Shown here one piece after another: positions 6,821 to 14,443 of a stretch of 64,000 bases of DNA. The notes beneath the pieces are model-generated. The model worked only from the letters and a program-made list of their open reading frames with translations. It searched no databases and had not been told where the DNA came from. The DNA comes from Anaerolineaceae bacterium. GTDB taxonomy: Bacteria; Chloroflexota; Anaerolineae; Anaerolineales; Anaerolineaceae. A program made the position numbers and the translations under genes. Position 1 is the stretch's first letter. Each line of letters opens with the position of its first letter. The stretch lies in NCBI GenBank assembly GCA_016841365.1, contig JAENZI010000005.1, positions 124,001-188,000 of the forward strand. Reading direction: 5' to 3'.

Positions 6821-7846
6821 TCACCACCCTGTTTGCTTACGACGTAAAAGAACAATAAAAATGGGTACACCAATCAGACCTGTCAACACCCCCAGAGGGA
6901 TTTCCCCTGGGAGCAGTGTACGCGCGATATTGTCAATCAGAAGCAAAAAAATGCCGCCGAGGTTGACGGAAACCGGTAGTAAGTATTTATGATCTGGTCC
7001 GACCAATAAACGTCCAGCATGAGGGATGACCAAGCCAACCCAGCCAATCACACCGCTGACTGATACAGCCGACGCGGTCATCAGCGTTGAGATAATGATG
7101 ATAATCAGCTTCAGTTGAGTCGGATTCATCCCCAATGATTGCGCCTCTACTTCTCCCAAAGAAAGAACATTTAACCGCCAGCGAACCAGCCACAATAAAA
7201 TCAATCCGCTCACGGTAATCACCGCAAGCAGTCCGATCTTCTCCCAGGTGATGCTGGCAAGCGAGCCCAACAGCCAGAATGTAATCGCAGGCAGTGTGTC
7301 CAATGGGTCTGCCACGTATTTAATTAACGCTGTTAGTGATGAGAATAAAGAACCAATCAGGATACCCATCAACGTAAGCACCAATAAGGGTGTTGTTTTA
7401 TATAGCCTGCTGCCCCCAAATGCAAGTGACACCGCAGCCAAACCAAACAAGAAAGCCGAAAACTGTATCTGCCACCCAGTCCCCATCAACAATAATGCCA
7501 GTGCAGCACCAAATCCTGCCCCCGAGGTCACACCAAGGATGTTGGAATCAACCAGGGGATTCTTAAAAATCGCCTGAAAGGCTGTCCCGGTTCCGCCAAA
7601 GCTGGCGCCAATCAACAACGCTGCTAAAATGCGCGGCAGACGCACCAATAAGATCAAACGGCGTGATACTTCAGGGATTTCGACGGCGAGTCTTGGAAAT
7701 ATTGGCGATAATAAAACACGCAATACTTCGCCAGGCGTAATCGGATACCGCCCCAGTGTGAGCGAAACCAGGAAAAGACCAGCCGATAAGACAATTAATA
7801 ACCCAAGGATTGCCCTCTTTGATGAAATTAAGCGCTGCTTAATCAT
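6821..7846 (-). CDS. FecCD-family ABC transporter permease
   Basis: An integral membrane permease of the FecCD/BtuC family, about 341 residues, that would form a homodimeric channel for siderophore, haem, corrinoid or metal-complex import. Family marks include LRLPRILAALLIGASFGGTG, NPLVDSNILGVTSGAGFGAA and the cytoplasmic ATPase-coupling region SLGEVEAQSLGM, followed by VSGVIGWVGLVIPHAGRLLV. About ten hydrophobic segments are apparent. The chosen start, ATG 7846, overlaps the stop of the binding-protein gene (ATGATTAA), giving tight translational coupling; longer in-frame starts would run far into that gene. It is the second gene of a binding protein-permease-ATPase operon. Confidence 0.92.
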   Translation of the reverse strand: MIKQRLISSKRAILGLLIVLSAGLFLVSLTLGRYPITPGEVLRVLLSPIFPRLAVEIPEVSRRLILLVRLPRILAALLIGASFGGTGTAFQAIFKNPLVDSNILGVTSGAGFGAALALLLMGTGWQIQFSAFLFGLAAVSLAFGGSRLYKTTPLLVLTLMGILIGSLFSSLTALIKYVADPLDTLPAITFWLLGSLASITWEKIGLLAVITVSGLILLWLVRWRLNVLSLGEVEAQSLGMNPTQLKLIIIIISTLMTASAVSVSGVIGWVGLVIPHAGRLLVGPDHKYLLPVSVNLGGIFLLLIDNIARTLLPGEIPLGVLTGLIGVPIFIVLLRRKQTGW

Positions 7847-9290
7847 ATTCACAAACGATGTCCAGTTCTTCTTGTGTGATCTGATAATCATAGAATGTGC
7901 TGTAGAAATATTCTGCTTCCTGCTCACAAGCCAATTCGATCAGGTTTGGGTGGAGCAGCTCACTCAACCACACGATGCCCAATACTGAATCTGGCGCAGG
8001 CGTGTCCCAGGGAGCAACAAGTTTGGGCATTTGGTAAACCCGTCCCTCTTGAACAGCATCCAGGATCTGCCACGCTTCGCTTTCTATGATTGCTTCCACA
8101 CTGGCGCCGCCATATGGCGGAACGATGATGACATCAGGATCCCAGATCGCAATTTGCTCCAGGTTGACATCGTTCCAATAACCCTGCAACTCGCCGCTGG
8201 CGGAAATTCCGCCTGCATATTCAATGATCCGGCTTTGATACATCTCGCCGCTGGCAACGCGCAAGGGCTGTGTGCCCGTAAACAAGACACGAGGTCGTTC
8301 ATCTTCTGGGATTATTGATGTTTTCGCCTCAATTTCATCAATGATATTCTCATAATAGGCTATCCAGGCGGATGCTTGCGCTGAAGTATTCGGTCCAAAC
8401 AACTCACCTGTTTTGGCGACCGCTTCTTTCAAGCTTTCAGGTGTCTCGGCGTCGTAAAGAAAGATTTGAATTCCTAACTCCTGCGCAGTGTCCAGCCAGG
8501 CAGTCCGCGCACTGGTTAAGATCAATTCCGGATCCAAGGCAGCAGCTTGCTCAATACTGAAATCCTCCTGAGAAAAATAATCATCCCCCATAATATCAGG
8601 GAATCTGGGGTCGATCTTTTCCATCACTGAAGCACCTAATGGATCACGCGCACCAAGGTAGGAAGCTGAGACCAGTCGATCTGCCGCGCCAACGCTGTAA
8701 ACAAACGCTGTCGATGGGCCATAGGCTGAGATCACACGCCGTAGCGGCGGATTGATTAACCGATCCGTTTCGGTCTGATCAATGACCGCATATTGCGGAC
8801 CCATCAGCTCGCCATTTTCAAACAATAATTCTTGTCCATCCAGGGATACCGAAAAATCCACAAACGCTTCTACATCTTCGTTTTGCGTTTGAGGAATCAT
8901 AGCTGCACCATACATAAAGAATGCATGCAAAGTCGGCCGAAATTCTAATTTTTCCATAGCAGATGGCCACCTCTTTACCAGCAGATCTTCTCCATCATCG
9001 ACAAATACAGGCGATTCACCATCAAAAAACGAATCATACAGCTGCGACACTGCTGGTTTGAGCTGCTCATCCGCCCTGATTGTAAAACGAACCTCCTCAG
9101 CCGTTTCTGCCCTTTCTTCATCAGTCGCATCTTCTAAAGGTGCATCAACATTTTGCGCGGGATTTGTTGGATCCATTCCATCTGAAGTTGAAGATTGATA
9201 ATCGGTCGGATAGAGTTGATTAGTGCAACTTGTTAATAGTAAGATTGTAATTATTGATAATATGACTATACGAAATTTTTTTATATTCAT
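7839..9290 (-). CDS. Substrate-binding lipoprotein of the FecCD-type importer
   Basis: A secreted lipoprotein with signal ITILLLTSC, whose Cys would be lipidated. The C-terminal part (from about residue 175) is a class III periplasmic-binding (BtuF/TroA-like) domain, with VISAYGPSTAFVYSVGAADRLV, DFSIEQAAALDPELILTS and VAPWDTPAPDSVLGIVWL. Before it lies an extra segment of about 130 residues starting RFTIRADEQLKPAVSQL, which resembles the opening of a second extracellular solute-binding domain (ModA/PstS-like). That makes the protein about 150 residues longer than usual. ATG 9290 (or 9293) follows GAGGAG. Ligand unknown; haem, corrinoid or chelated metal are the options. Confidence 0.85.
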   Translation of the reverse strand: MNIKKFRIVILSIITILLLTSCTNQLYPTDYQSSTSDGMDPTNPAQNVDAPLEDATDEERAETAEEVRFTIRADEQLKPAVSQLYDSFFDGESPVFVDDGEDLLVKRWPSAMEKLEFRPTLHAFFMYGAAMIPQTQNEDVEAFVDFSVSLDGQELLFENGELMGPQYAVIDQTETDRLINPPLRRVISAYGPSTAFVYSVGAADRLVSASYLGARDPLGASVMEKIDPRFPDIMGDDYFSQEDFSIEQAAALDPELILTSARTAWLDTAQELGIQIFLYDAETPESLKEAVAKTGELFGPNTSAQASAWIAYYENIIDEIEAKTSIIPEDERPRVLFTGTQPLRVASGEMYQSRIIEYAGGISASGELQGYWNDVNLEQIAIWDPDVIIVPPYGGASVEAIIESEAWQILDAVQEGRVYQMPKLVAPWDTPAPDSVLGIVWLSELLHPNLIELACEQEAEYFYSTFYDYQITQEELDIVCEYD

Positions 9291-9312
9291 CATACTCCTC
9301 ATTGTTTCGGTG

Positions 9313-9849
9313 TTATTGACGATCATCTTTCCACCCTTTTTCGGCTACCACCAGCCATTCGATTGCTGATTCGAGCTGACCAATGATAAAGCCGATTGTC
9401 AGCATCTCAAGCTTTGAACCCACATACGCCTTTTCTAACTGAAATTTCTCGATTTGGTCAATGCAGACCTTCCGCTGATTTGCAAAGATAGGCGCTACAG
9501 GCAGGTTGAGAATGTCGGCGATGTATAATCGGCTTAAAAACATAATCCTCAGGCGGTGTACGCTTGTTGGCGGATTGGGATCGAATAACCAGTTCAGCAA
9601 ATCATCCTCGCCTGACTCTGTGATGGTGTAAATGATGCGCGGCGGTGCCCCTTCAGTTTCAATTTGCATTCCAGTGATGAGCGAGCTTTCCTCCAACCGT
9701 TTTAGAACCGCATAGAGCTGACTGGTACTCATCGTCCAGATCCTCCCAAGATGGGCTTGGGAATTGAATTTATCCAGCAATTCATAGCCATGGGCAGGTT
9801 TTGCTTTAATTAAGCCTAAGATCACCTGATCCGGGACAGGACGTTTCAT
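9313..9849 (-). CDS. PadR family transcriptional regulator (long type)
   Basis: A 178-residue PadR regulator of the longer type with a helical C-terminal dimerisation domain. The winged helix covers residues 1-90: DQVILGLIKAKPAHGYELLDKF, STSQLYAVLKRLEESSLI and a wing with PPRIIYTITESGEDDLL. The C-terminal part (95-178) is helical and ends KGWKDDRQ. It is the first gene of the importer operon, 22 bases upstream of the binding protein, so it probably senses the imported compound or represses its own operon. Its ATG is only about six bases from a TAGAAT -10-like box, which suggests a leaderless or nearly leaderless message. Confidence 0.88.
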   Translation of the reverse strand: MKRPVPDQVILGLIKAKPAHGYELLDKFNSQAHLGRIWTMSTSQLYAVLKRLEESSLITGMQIETEGAPPRIIYTITESGEDDLLNWLFDPNPPTSVHRLRIMFLSRLYIADILNLPVAPIFANQRKVCIDQIEKFQLEKAYVGSKLEMLTIGFIIGQLESAIEWLVVAEKGWKDDRQ

Positions 9850-9853
9850 ATGC

Positions 9854-9872
9854 CTATTCTATCATGGAATAG
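9854..9872 (-). promoter_or_regulatory. Inverted repeat at the PadR/importer promoter, candidate operator
   Basis: CTATTC-N7-GAATAG is a perfect 6-bp inverted repeat ending 5 bases upstream of the PadR start codon. On the minus strand its second arm overlaps a -10-like TAGAAT. Position and symmetry suit a homodimeric autorepressor; no -35 consensus is obvious. Confidence 0.45.
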
Positions 9873-9932
9873 CACTTAAAAATAGGATTTCTTTCCCACT
9901 TATTAAATCATTTATCGGATGCTGTTACAAAA

Positions 9933-10466
9933 TCAGGGACAATCAGGCAGGCAGTCTTTAACTTCGGCAAGGTGTTGTTCTAAGGCGTCCCAATAAATAC
10001 CAGCGTTCTCAGTGCGATAAGCTGCTCCACGATATGCCCCCCATCTCGAAAACACACCGATATAATAAACCTCGTTCAGGTAGCTGATCAAATCTTCTTT
10101 AGCGGGTTCCAGGCAGGCTGGAACTGGAACGGCTTCAGCTTTGTTTCGATAAGTCCGTAATTCACTCAAATCAGCGCTGAGAAGCATATCACTCCGGAGA
10201 ATTCTTTTTGTATCCCCGTAATATGTATTCGCAATCCTCTCAAAGCGGCGATAGCTTGTACGAGAGCAATCCGACGGATCGGGCATTTTTAGTGGCAACG
10301 CGTTGTAAACCACCCAGCTTACCAGGGCAATCACCAATAAAGCAAATACGATCCTGGTTTCAGAGAATGGCGTCACCCTGGGATCATATTTGAATTCTGT
10401 GCCGCAATTCTGGCAGCGTCGATCTCCGTTATCAGCAAGCTTATTGCATACTTCACAGCGTTTCAT
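9933..10466 (-). CDS. Zinc-ribbon membrane-anchored protein of unknown function
   Basis: A 177-residue protein I do not recognise beyond its parts. It begins with a zinc ribbon (CEVCNKLADNGDRRCQNCG, residues 4-22), then a single transmembrane helix around residues 38-55 (FALLVIALVSWVVYNAL). The remaining extracytoplasmic region of about 120 residues holds four Cys (DCSR, PACLEP, and DCLPDC at the end) that could form disulfides, and is probably helical. The ribbon would face the cytoplasm. It is alone on its strand, with 446 gene-free bases upstream, and no ribosome-binding site stands out before the ATG. Confidence 0.6.
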   Translation of the reverse strand: MKRCEVCNKLADNGDRRCQNCGTEFKYDPRVTPFSETRIVFALLVIALVSWVVYNALPLKMPDPSDCSRTSYRRFERIANTYYGDTKRILRSDMLLSADLSELRTYRNKAEAVPVPACLEPAKEDLISYLNEVYYIGVFSRWGAYRGAAYRTENAGIYWDALEQHLAEVKDCLPDCP

Positions 10467-10561
10467 ACTTATTCCATAAACCTTTGATTTTAGCCACGAA
10501 CTCTAATTCTACCTTAGCGAGGGCTAAACTCCAACGCTCTTAAAAGGAGAGAAAATTACGC

Positions 10562-10590
10562 AAAATTCGTGATTTTACTACACGAATTTT
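10562..10590. repeat. AT-rich inverted repeat (possible terminator)
   Basis: AAAATTCGTG and CACGAATTTT form a perfect 10-bp stem around a nine-base loop, with T-rich sequence following on the plus strand. It lies between the zinc-ribbon gene start and the small-RNA promoter. It could end transcripts coming from the S9 peptidase side or simply insulate the two units. Confidence 0.4.
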
Positions 10591-10618
10591 TATAAAAATT
10601 ATTTTTGCACAATTACCC

Positions 10619-10647
10619 TTGACAGTCCCATACCATTAATGTAGAAT
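10619..10647 (+). promoter_or_regulatory. Strong sigma-70-type promoter of a predicted small RNA
   Basis: A perfect -35 TTGACA (10619-10624), a 17-base spacer and -10 TAGAAT (10642-10647, five of six). It is one of the best matches to the consensus in the window, yet no plus-strand open reading frame follows before the minus-strand peptidase gene. A transcript would start near 10654. Confidence 0.65.
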
Positions 10648-10653
10648 TTATTT

Positions 10654-10742
10654 GAGTGAAATAATATTCATTCCTATCTCCTACAACCACTAGTAAATTG
10701 TAGGGAATCCAGGGAAAGCCCGTTGCAGCGGGCTTTTCGCTT
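10654..10742 (+). ncRNA. Predicted orphan small RNA, about 90 nt
   Basis: Between the promoter at 10619-10647 and a terminator at 10715-10740 lies a segment with a second hairpin: CCTACAA (10680-10686) pairs perfectly with TTGTAGG (10698-10704) around an 11-base loop. No ribosome-binding site with a start codon and useful reading frame is present. Promoter, structured body and terminator in about 125 bases make a compact noncoding-RNA unit. I do not recognise its family; it is too short for 6S RNA, tmRNA or RNase P, and lacks signal-recognition-particle features. Ends are estimates. Confidence 0.5.
10715..10740 (+). terminator. Rho-independent terminator of the predicted small RNA
   Basis: AAAGCCCG-TTGCAG-CGGGCTTT is a perfect 8-bp stem with a six-base loop, followed by TCGCTTTAAT. 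There is no plus-strand coding sequence upstream that it could serve. Confidence 0.65.
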
Positions 10743-10913
10743 TAATGGGTAAACCTCCGAAATCGGCATCGAACACCGTTGCAATTAGCCGATTACTATA
10801 AGAAATAGTCTCCAGGTTTTGCGTATGTCTTATTCTCTTAATGCCAGTGAAGGCTTGTGATTAACAAGCCTACACTAGTTATCATAATAGATTTTCCTTG
10901 ACCGTACTTTTGT
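10743..10913. other. Gene-free stretch with two inverted repeats
   Basis: No open reading frame is supported here. AATCGGC (10761-10767) is complementary to GCCGATT (10788-10794). AGGCTTGT (10851-10858) pairs with ACAAGCCT (10864-10871) around GATTA, with flanking GTG/CAC extending the stem. The second hairpin lies 38 bases after the S9 peptidase stop codon on the minus strand and may end that transcript, although no T tract follows it. Confidence 0.4.
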
Positions 10914-12926
10914 TTACTTTAGATACCGTTCAAACCAATCCAGAATACCTTCCAGCCGCACAATGCGGCGGTCGGTTCGACCAGTGCGTGAGACGCCATG
11001 AGGTGAATCGGGGAACATCAGAAATTCCGTATCCACACCCAGGTTTTTAAGTGCCACATACACCTGTTCGCTCTGCTCGATAGCGCAGCGTAAATCCTGC
11101 ATGCTGTGTATCACCAACGTCGGTGTCTTTGCACTGCCAATATGCTTCATCGGTGAACATTCCCAAAGGACTTCGATGTTTTCATAGGGCGCTTTGTCGT
11201 CAAAGATCGACTGGAAGCTCCAGTTGAAGTCGCTTGAGCCCCACATGCTGATCAAATTACTCACACAACGTTGAGAAACTGCGGCTTTGAACCGGTCGGT
11301 ATGCCCAATGATCCAGGCTGTCATATACCCGCCATAACTCCCGCCAGTCACACCCATATTTTCCGGGTCAATGTAGGGTTTTTGTTCCATGATATCTGCC
11401 CACACCATCAAATCTTCATAATCGACGGTACCCCATTTACCATAGAAAATAGATTTTGTATGTTCCTCACCATAACCCTGCCCGCCACGCGGGTTGCAAA
11501 AATAAACAACGTATCCTTGCGCCGCAAGGTAATAAAACTCGTGCATGAAAAAGAACCCATATTGTGCCTGAGGTCCACCGTGAATTTCCATGATCGACGG
11601 ATATTTTTGTTTTGGATCAAAATTTGGCGGCTGTAATATCCAACCCTGCAGGTCATTCCCGTCAGAGCCTTTAACCCACACCTCTTCAAGCGTTCCCAGG
11701 TCTATCTGGTCGAGCAGTTCCCGGTTGAGTGAAGTCAGAACCTTTTGTTGTCCCTCGGCTATGTCCATCATAGCAACCTGGCAGGGATCTGTCATAGTCC
11801 CATGGATGTATGCCAGCCTTTGGGTGGACGAATCAAAGCCGAATCCGCTAACCACCCCATCAAACTGAAGGATGGTTTCCAGATCATTGCCAGAGAGATC
11901 AACTTTATGCAGGCTTGTGCGTCCATGCCGGCCCACCTGGAAGTAAAGTTCATTACCATCAGCAGACCAGACCGGGGCGCTGGTAATGACAGAGCCGACA
12001 TCATTGATCACCCCACCCCCCACATTGAAGTCAAATGATGATGTCAATGAGTGCGCTTTTTCTGAGGCATCCAGATCAACAACCCATAACGCTGTGTTCT
12101 TATAATCCTTATTGATGCCCTCAACACCAAAATAAGCGATGCGTTTCCCATCCGGTGAAAAACTCGCTTTACCCTTAGGTCCTACAGGGGATTCAACTTT
12201 GCTCTCTTCTTTTTTGTTGATATCAAATACCAATAAATCTATTAGGTCTGGGTTTAAATCAGGTTGGTTGCTTCGGTTTGAAAAGAAAGCAATCCTGCTG
12301 CCATCTGGTGACCATACCGGTCCCGTTTCATCATGCACTTCAGAATCGGTCAATTGCTCTTGTTTACCGTTATCGACCTCAACCATCCACAGGTGATAGC
12401 GTTCTCTTGGAAGATAGCCATAACCATCCAGCTTGAAAAAGACCCTGTTATCCACACGTCGTGCAACCCGGCCTAATTCTTTTTTCTTTTCGTCTTGCTT
12501 GATTTCAATATCCTCAGAGTCATGCTTGCGGAACTGGAATACGATTCTTTCACTATCAGGCGACCAATCGAATTGCCCAAAATCACCCTTTAAATCCGTC
12601 AATGGCCGCGCCTCACCGCCGAAGGATGGCAGCAAGAAAAGTTGCAGTTGTTTTTCATCCTGCCGATTGGACATAAACGCGATCCACTTTCCATCTGGGG
12701 ACCATTTAGGATCGGTATTACTGTGTTTTCCAAACGTCAGTTGCTGAGGTTGGCCGCCCCCTGCTGGCACAATCCAAAGATGGATAAATTTTTTCTCCGT
12801 GTCTTTATCCACAGACTGTACAGCGTACAAAATACGCTCTCCATCAGGTGAGATCTGGCAGGCGTTGATCACTTCAATTTCATACAGATCTTCCGCCCTG
12901 ATCGCTCGCTTTTCGTTGAGACTCAT
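10914..12926 (-). CDS. S9-family serine peptidase (acylaminoacyl/prolyl oligopeptidase type)
   Basis: A 670-residue peptidase with no signal peptide, so presumably cytoplasmic. Residues 1-400 are a beta-propeller of TolB-like repeats, seen as recurring WSPDG segments (DPKWSPDGKWIAF, PVWSPDGSRIAFF, ASFSPDGKRIAYF). From about 420 follows the alpha/beta-hydrolase domain, with HGGPQ forming the oxyanion region, nucleophile Ser near 530 in GGSYGGYM, Asp near 611 (HSMQDLRC) and His near 643 (SPHGVSR). The family removes acylated or ordinary N-terminal residues from peptides. GAGAGGAAA precedes the ATG. It is a single-gene unit, divergent from the DUF4380-like gene. Confidence 0.93.
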   Translation of the reverse strand: MSLNEKRAIRAEDLYEIEVINACQISPDGERILYAVQSVDKDTEKKFIHLWIVPAGGGQPQQLTFGKHSNTDPKWSPDGKWIAFMSNRQDEKQLQLFLLPSFGGEARPLTDLKGDFGQFDWSPDSERIVFQFRKHDSEDIEIKQDEKKKELGRVARRVDNRVFFKLDGYGYLPRERYHLWMVEVDNGKQEQLTDSEVHDETGPVWSPDGSRIAFFSNRSNQPDLNPDLIDLLVFDINKKEESKVESPVGPKGKASFSPDGKRIAYFGVEGINKDYKNTALWVVDLDASEKAHSLTSSFDFNVGGGVINDVGSVITSAPVWSADGNELYFQVGRHGRTSLHKVDLSGNDLETILQFDGVVSGFGFDSSTQRLAYIHGTMTDPCQVAMMDIAEGQQKVLTSLNRELLDQIDLGTLEEVWVKGSDGNDLQGWILQPPNFDPKQKYPSIMEIHGGPQAQYGFFFMHEFYYLAAQGYVVYFCNPRGGQGYGEEHTKSIFYGKWGTVDYEDLMVWADIMEQKPYIDPENMGVTGGSYGGYMTAWIIGHTDRFKAAVSQRCVSNLISMWGSSDFNWSFQSIFDDKAPYENIEVLWECSPMKHIGSAKTPTLVIHSMQDLRCAIEQSEQVYVALKNLGVDTEFLMFPDSPHGVSRTGRTDRRIVRLEGILDWFERYLK

Positions 12927-13031
12927 GATTTCCTCTCTTGATGTGTGTTTTGGCCAAAATTAGTACATTCAGACTGAATTATAATGCTATATAATCAATT
13001 AAATTGGATTGCCAAATGAAAGAGGGAACAT

Positions 13032-13928
13032 ATGGAAAATGTCAGCTACGGCGGATGGGATAATTGCTACCGCTTATCAAATGAGGAAGTAGAGTTGATC
13101 GTCACCGGTGATGTCGGACCGAGAATTATCCGGTTTGGTTTCATTGGACAGGAGAACATGTTTAAGGAATTCCCTGAACAACTGGGCATCACAGAGTCTA
13201 AAAAATGGCTCAGCTTCGGTGGGCATCGCTTGTGGCATGCGCCCGAATCGGTCACACGCACTTATTATCCTGACCTGGACCCTGTCCTTGTTCAAGAAAT
13301 TGAAAATGGTCTGCTGGTCACCCAGCAACCCGAACCCACGACAGGCATTCAAAAACAAATCGAGATCAAAATTTCAACCGATGAACCTGAAATCAAATTG
13401 ACCCACACGTTGATCAACCACAACCTGTGGCCTATCGAAACAGCCGCATGGGCAATTTCAGTCATGGCTCCAGGTGGTACAGCCATCCTCCCCTTGCCGC
13501 CAAGAGGACCGCACCCCAATTTTATCCTTCCCACATCCACATTATCGCTTTGGCCCTACACCGACCTCAGTGACCCGCGCTGGAAATTTGGAAAACGTTA
13601 TTTAATGCTGAAACAAGACCCACAAATCAAATACGCTCAAAAGATCGGCATATTTGCGACAGATGGCTGGGCAGCCTACGCCAACAAGGGATGCCTGTTC
13701 GTGAAACAAGTCCCGATCCAATTCGATGGGATTTATCCTGACTTTGGGGCTAATTTTGAGGTTTACACCGACGGAGACATTTTAGAAGTGGAAAGCCTTG
13801 GTCCTTACGAGTCAATCCCACCCAAGGGGAAAATTGACCACCAGGAACACTGGTCCTTGTTTAAGAATGTGCCTGCACCTCAAGATGAAGCCGATATTCT
13901 GGACCACATCGTGCCACTGGTTGACTGA
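13032..13928 (+). CDS. DUF4380-like protein with galactose-mutarotase-type fold
   Basis: A 298-residue all-beta protein resembling DUF4380, a group related to aldose-1-epimerase-like sugar-binding folds. Supporting segments are the opening GGWDNCYRLSNEEVELIVTG, VGPRIIRFGF, FGGHRLWHAPES and the repeated strands around THTLINHNLWPIETAAWA. No signal peptide is present. Substrate and activity are unknown; neighbours (S9 peptidase, ftsZ cluster) give no hint. AGAGGGAAC precedes ATG 13032, and a strong terminator follows 18 bases after the stop codon, so it is monocistronic. Confidence 0.7.
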   Translation: MENVSYGGWDNCYRLSNEEVELIVTGDVGPRIIRFGFIGQENMFKEFPEQLGITESKKWLSFGGHRLWHAPESVTRTYYPDLDPVLVQEIENGLLVTQQPEPTTGIQKQIEIKISTDEPEIKLTHTLINHNLWPIETAAWAISVMAPGGTAILPLPPRGPHPNFILPTSTLSLWPYTDLSDPRWKFGKRYLMLKQDPQIKYAQKIGIFATDGWAAYANKGCLFVKQVPIQFDGIYPDFGANFEVYTDGDILEVESLGPYESIPPKGKIDHQEHWSLFKNVPAPQDEADILDHIVPLVD

Positions 13929-13946
13929 GGAATTACCAAATAAAAC

Positions 13947-13977
13947 AAAAAAAGCCGTGAGATGTCACGGCTTTTTT
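13947..13977. terminator. Terminator between the DUF4380-like gene and the ftsZ cluster
   Basis: AAAAGCCGTGA-GATG-TCACGGCTTTT forms an 11-bp stem with A and T tracts on the two sides, so it can work in both directions between converging genes. Confidence 0.85.
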
Positions 13978-13993
13978 CTTTATTGATTGAGAT

Positions 13994-14218
13994 TTAAATC
14001 AATTGTAGGATCCAGATCACCCTGCCCAACACAATGCCCATAATAAACCCCATGATTGCCCATAAGATGATCAGAACGGTAAAAAAACCTGCTTTTGAGT
14101 GAATAACATCCGTAAACCAACGCATAAACTTGCTCAAGGGGCCCTCCTCCTGCATAAACCAGATCAATATATCCCAAAATTTAATTTCAAAATCCTGTGT
14201 CATTTTGTGAATGGTCAT
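13994..14218 (-). CDS. Small membrane protein downstream of ftsZ
   Basis: A 74-residue protein with one or two hydrophobic stretches in its C-terminal half (FFTVLIILWAIMGFIMGIVLG, residues about 45-65) and an amphipathic N-terminal half. It is the third gene of the minus-strand series ftsZ, 72-residue protein, this gene, 8 bases after the previous stop codon, with AGGAAAG before the ATG. I do not recognise a family. Membrane location and gene order allow a guess of a divisome-associated role, but nothing in the sequence proves it. Confidence 0.55.
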   Translation of the reverse strand: MTIHKMTQDFEIKFWDILIWFMQEEGPLSKFMRWFTDVIHSKAGFFTVLIILWAIMGFIMGIVLGRVIWILQLI

Positions 14219-14226
14219 CTTCTTTC

Positions 14227-14442
14227 CTATCGACTCATTGATGTTTTGATGATTTTCCCATCTTCAGTAGCGACCACACGCACTGCCTGTTGAATTGTCT
14301 TTCCGTCCGGTGTGCGCCCGCTGTCAGAGAACACCAACAAGTAATCATTCCCTTGCTTTGAGACCTTTGGTTTCTTGTCCTTCAAAGGTGGAAATTTTCG
14401 GTAAATTTCTCTGCAAACTTTGTCGAGTGCTTTTTTCTCCAT
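14227..14442 (-). CDS. Small conserved-looking protein downstream of ftsZ
   Basis: A basic protein of 71 residues (KKALDKVCREIYRKFPPLKD, then a beta-hairpin-like region YLLVFSDSGRTPDGKTIQQAVRVV). ATG 14442 is chosen because GAGG lies 5 bases before it and the longer in-frame start would sit inside ftsZ. The ftsZ stop and this start are almost adjacent, so expression is coupled to ftsZ. No family recognised; the compact fold with an Arg-Thr-Pro-Asp-Gly turn could be nucleic-acid binding, which is only a guess. Confidence 0.6.
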   Translation of the reverse strand: MEKKALDKVCREIYRKFPPLKDKKPKVSKQGNDYLLVFSDSGRTPDGKTIQQAVRVVATEDGKIIKTSMSR

Positions 14443-14443
14443 G

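Noticed and set aside
9290-9932. Cobalamin riboswitch for the FecCD-type importer
   Set aside because: The short region before the operon has no B12-box-like sequence and is taken up by a promoter-like box and an inverted repeat.
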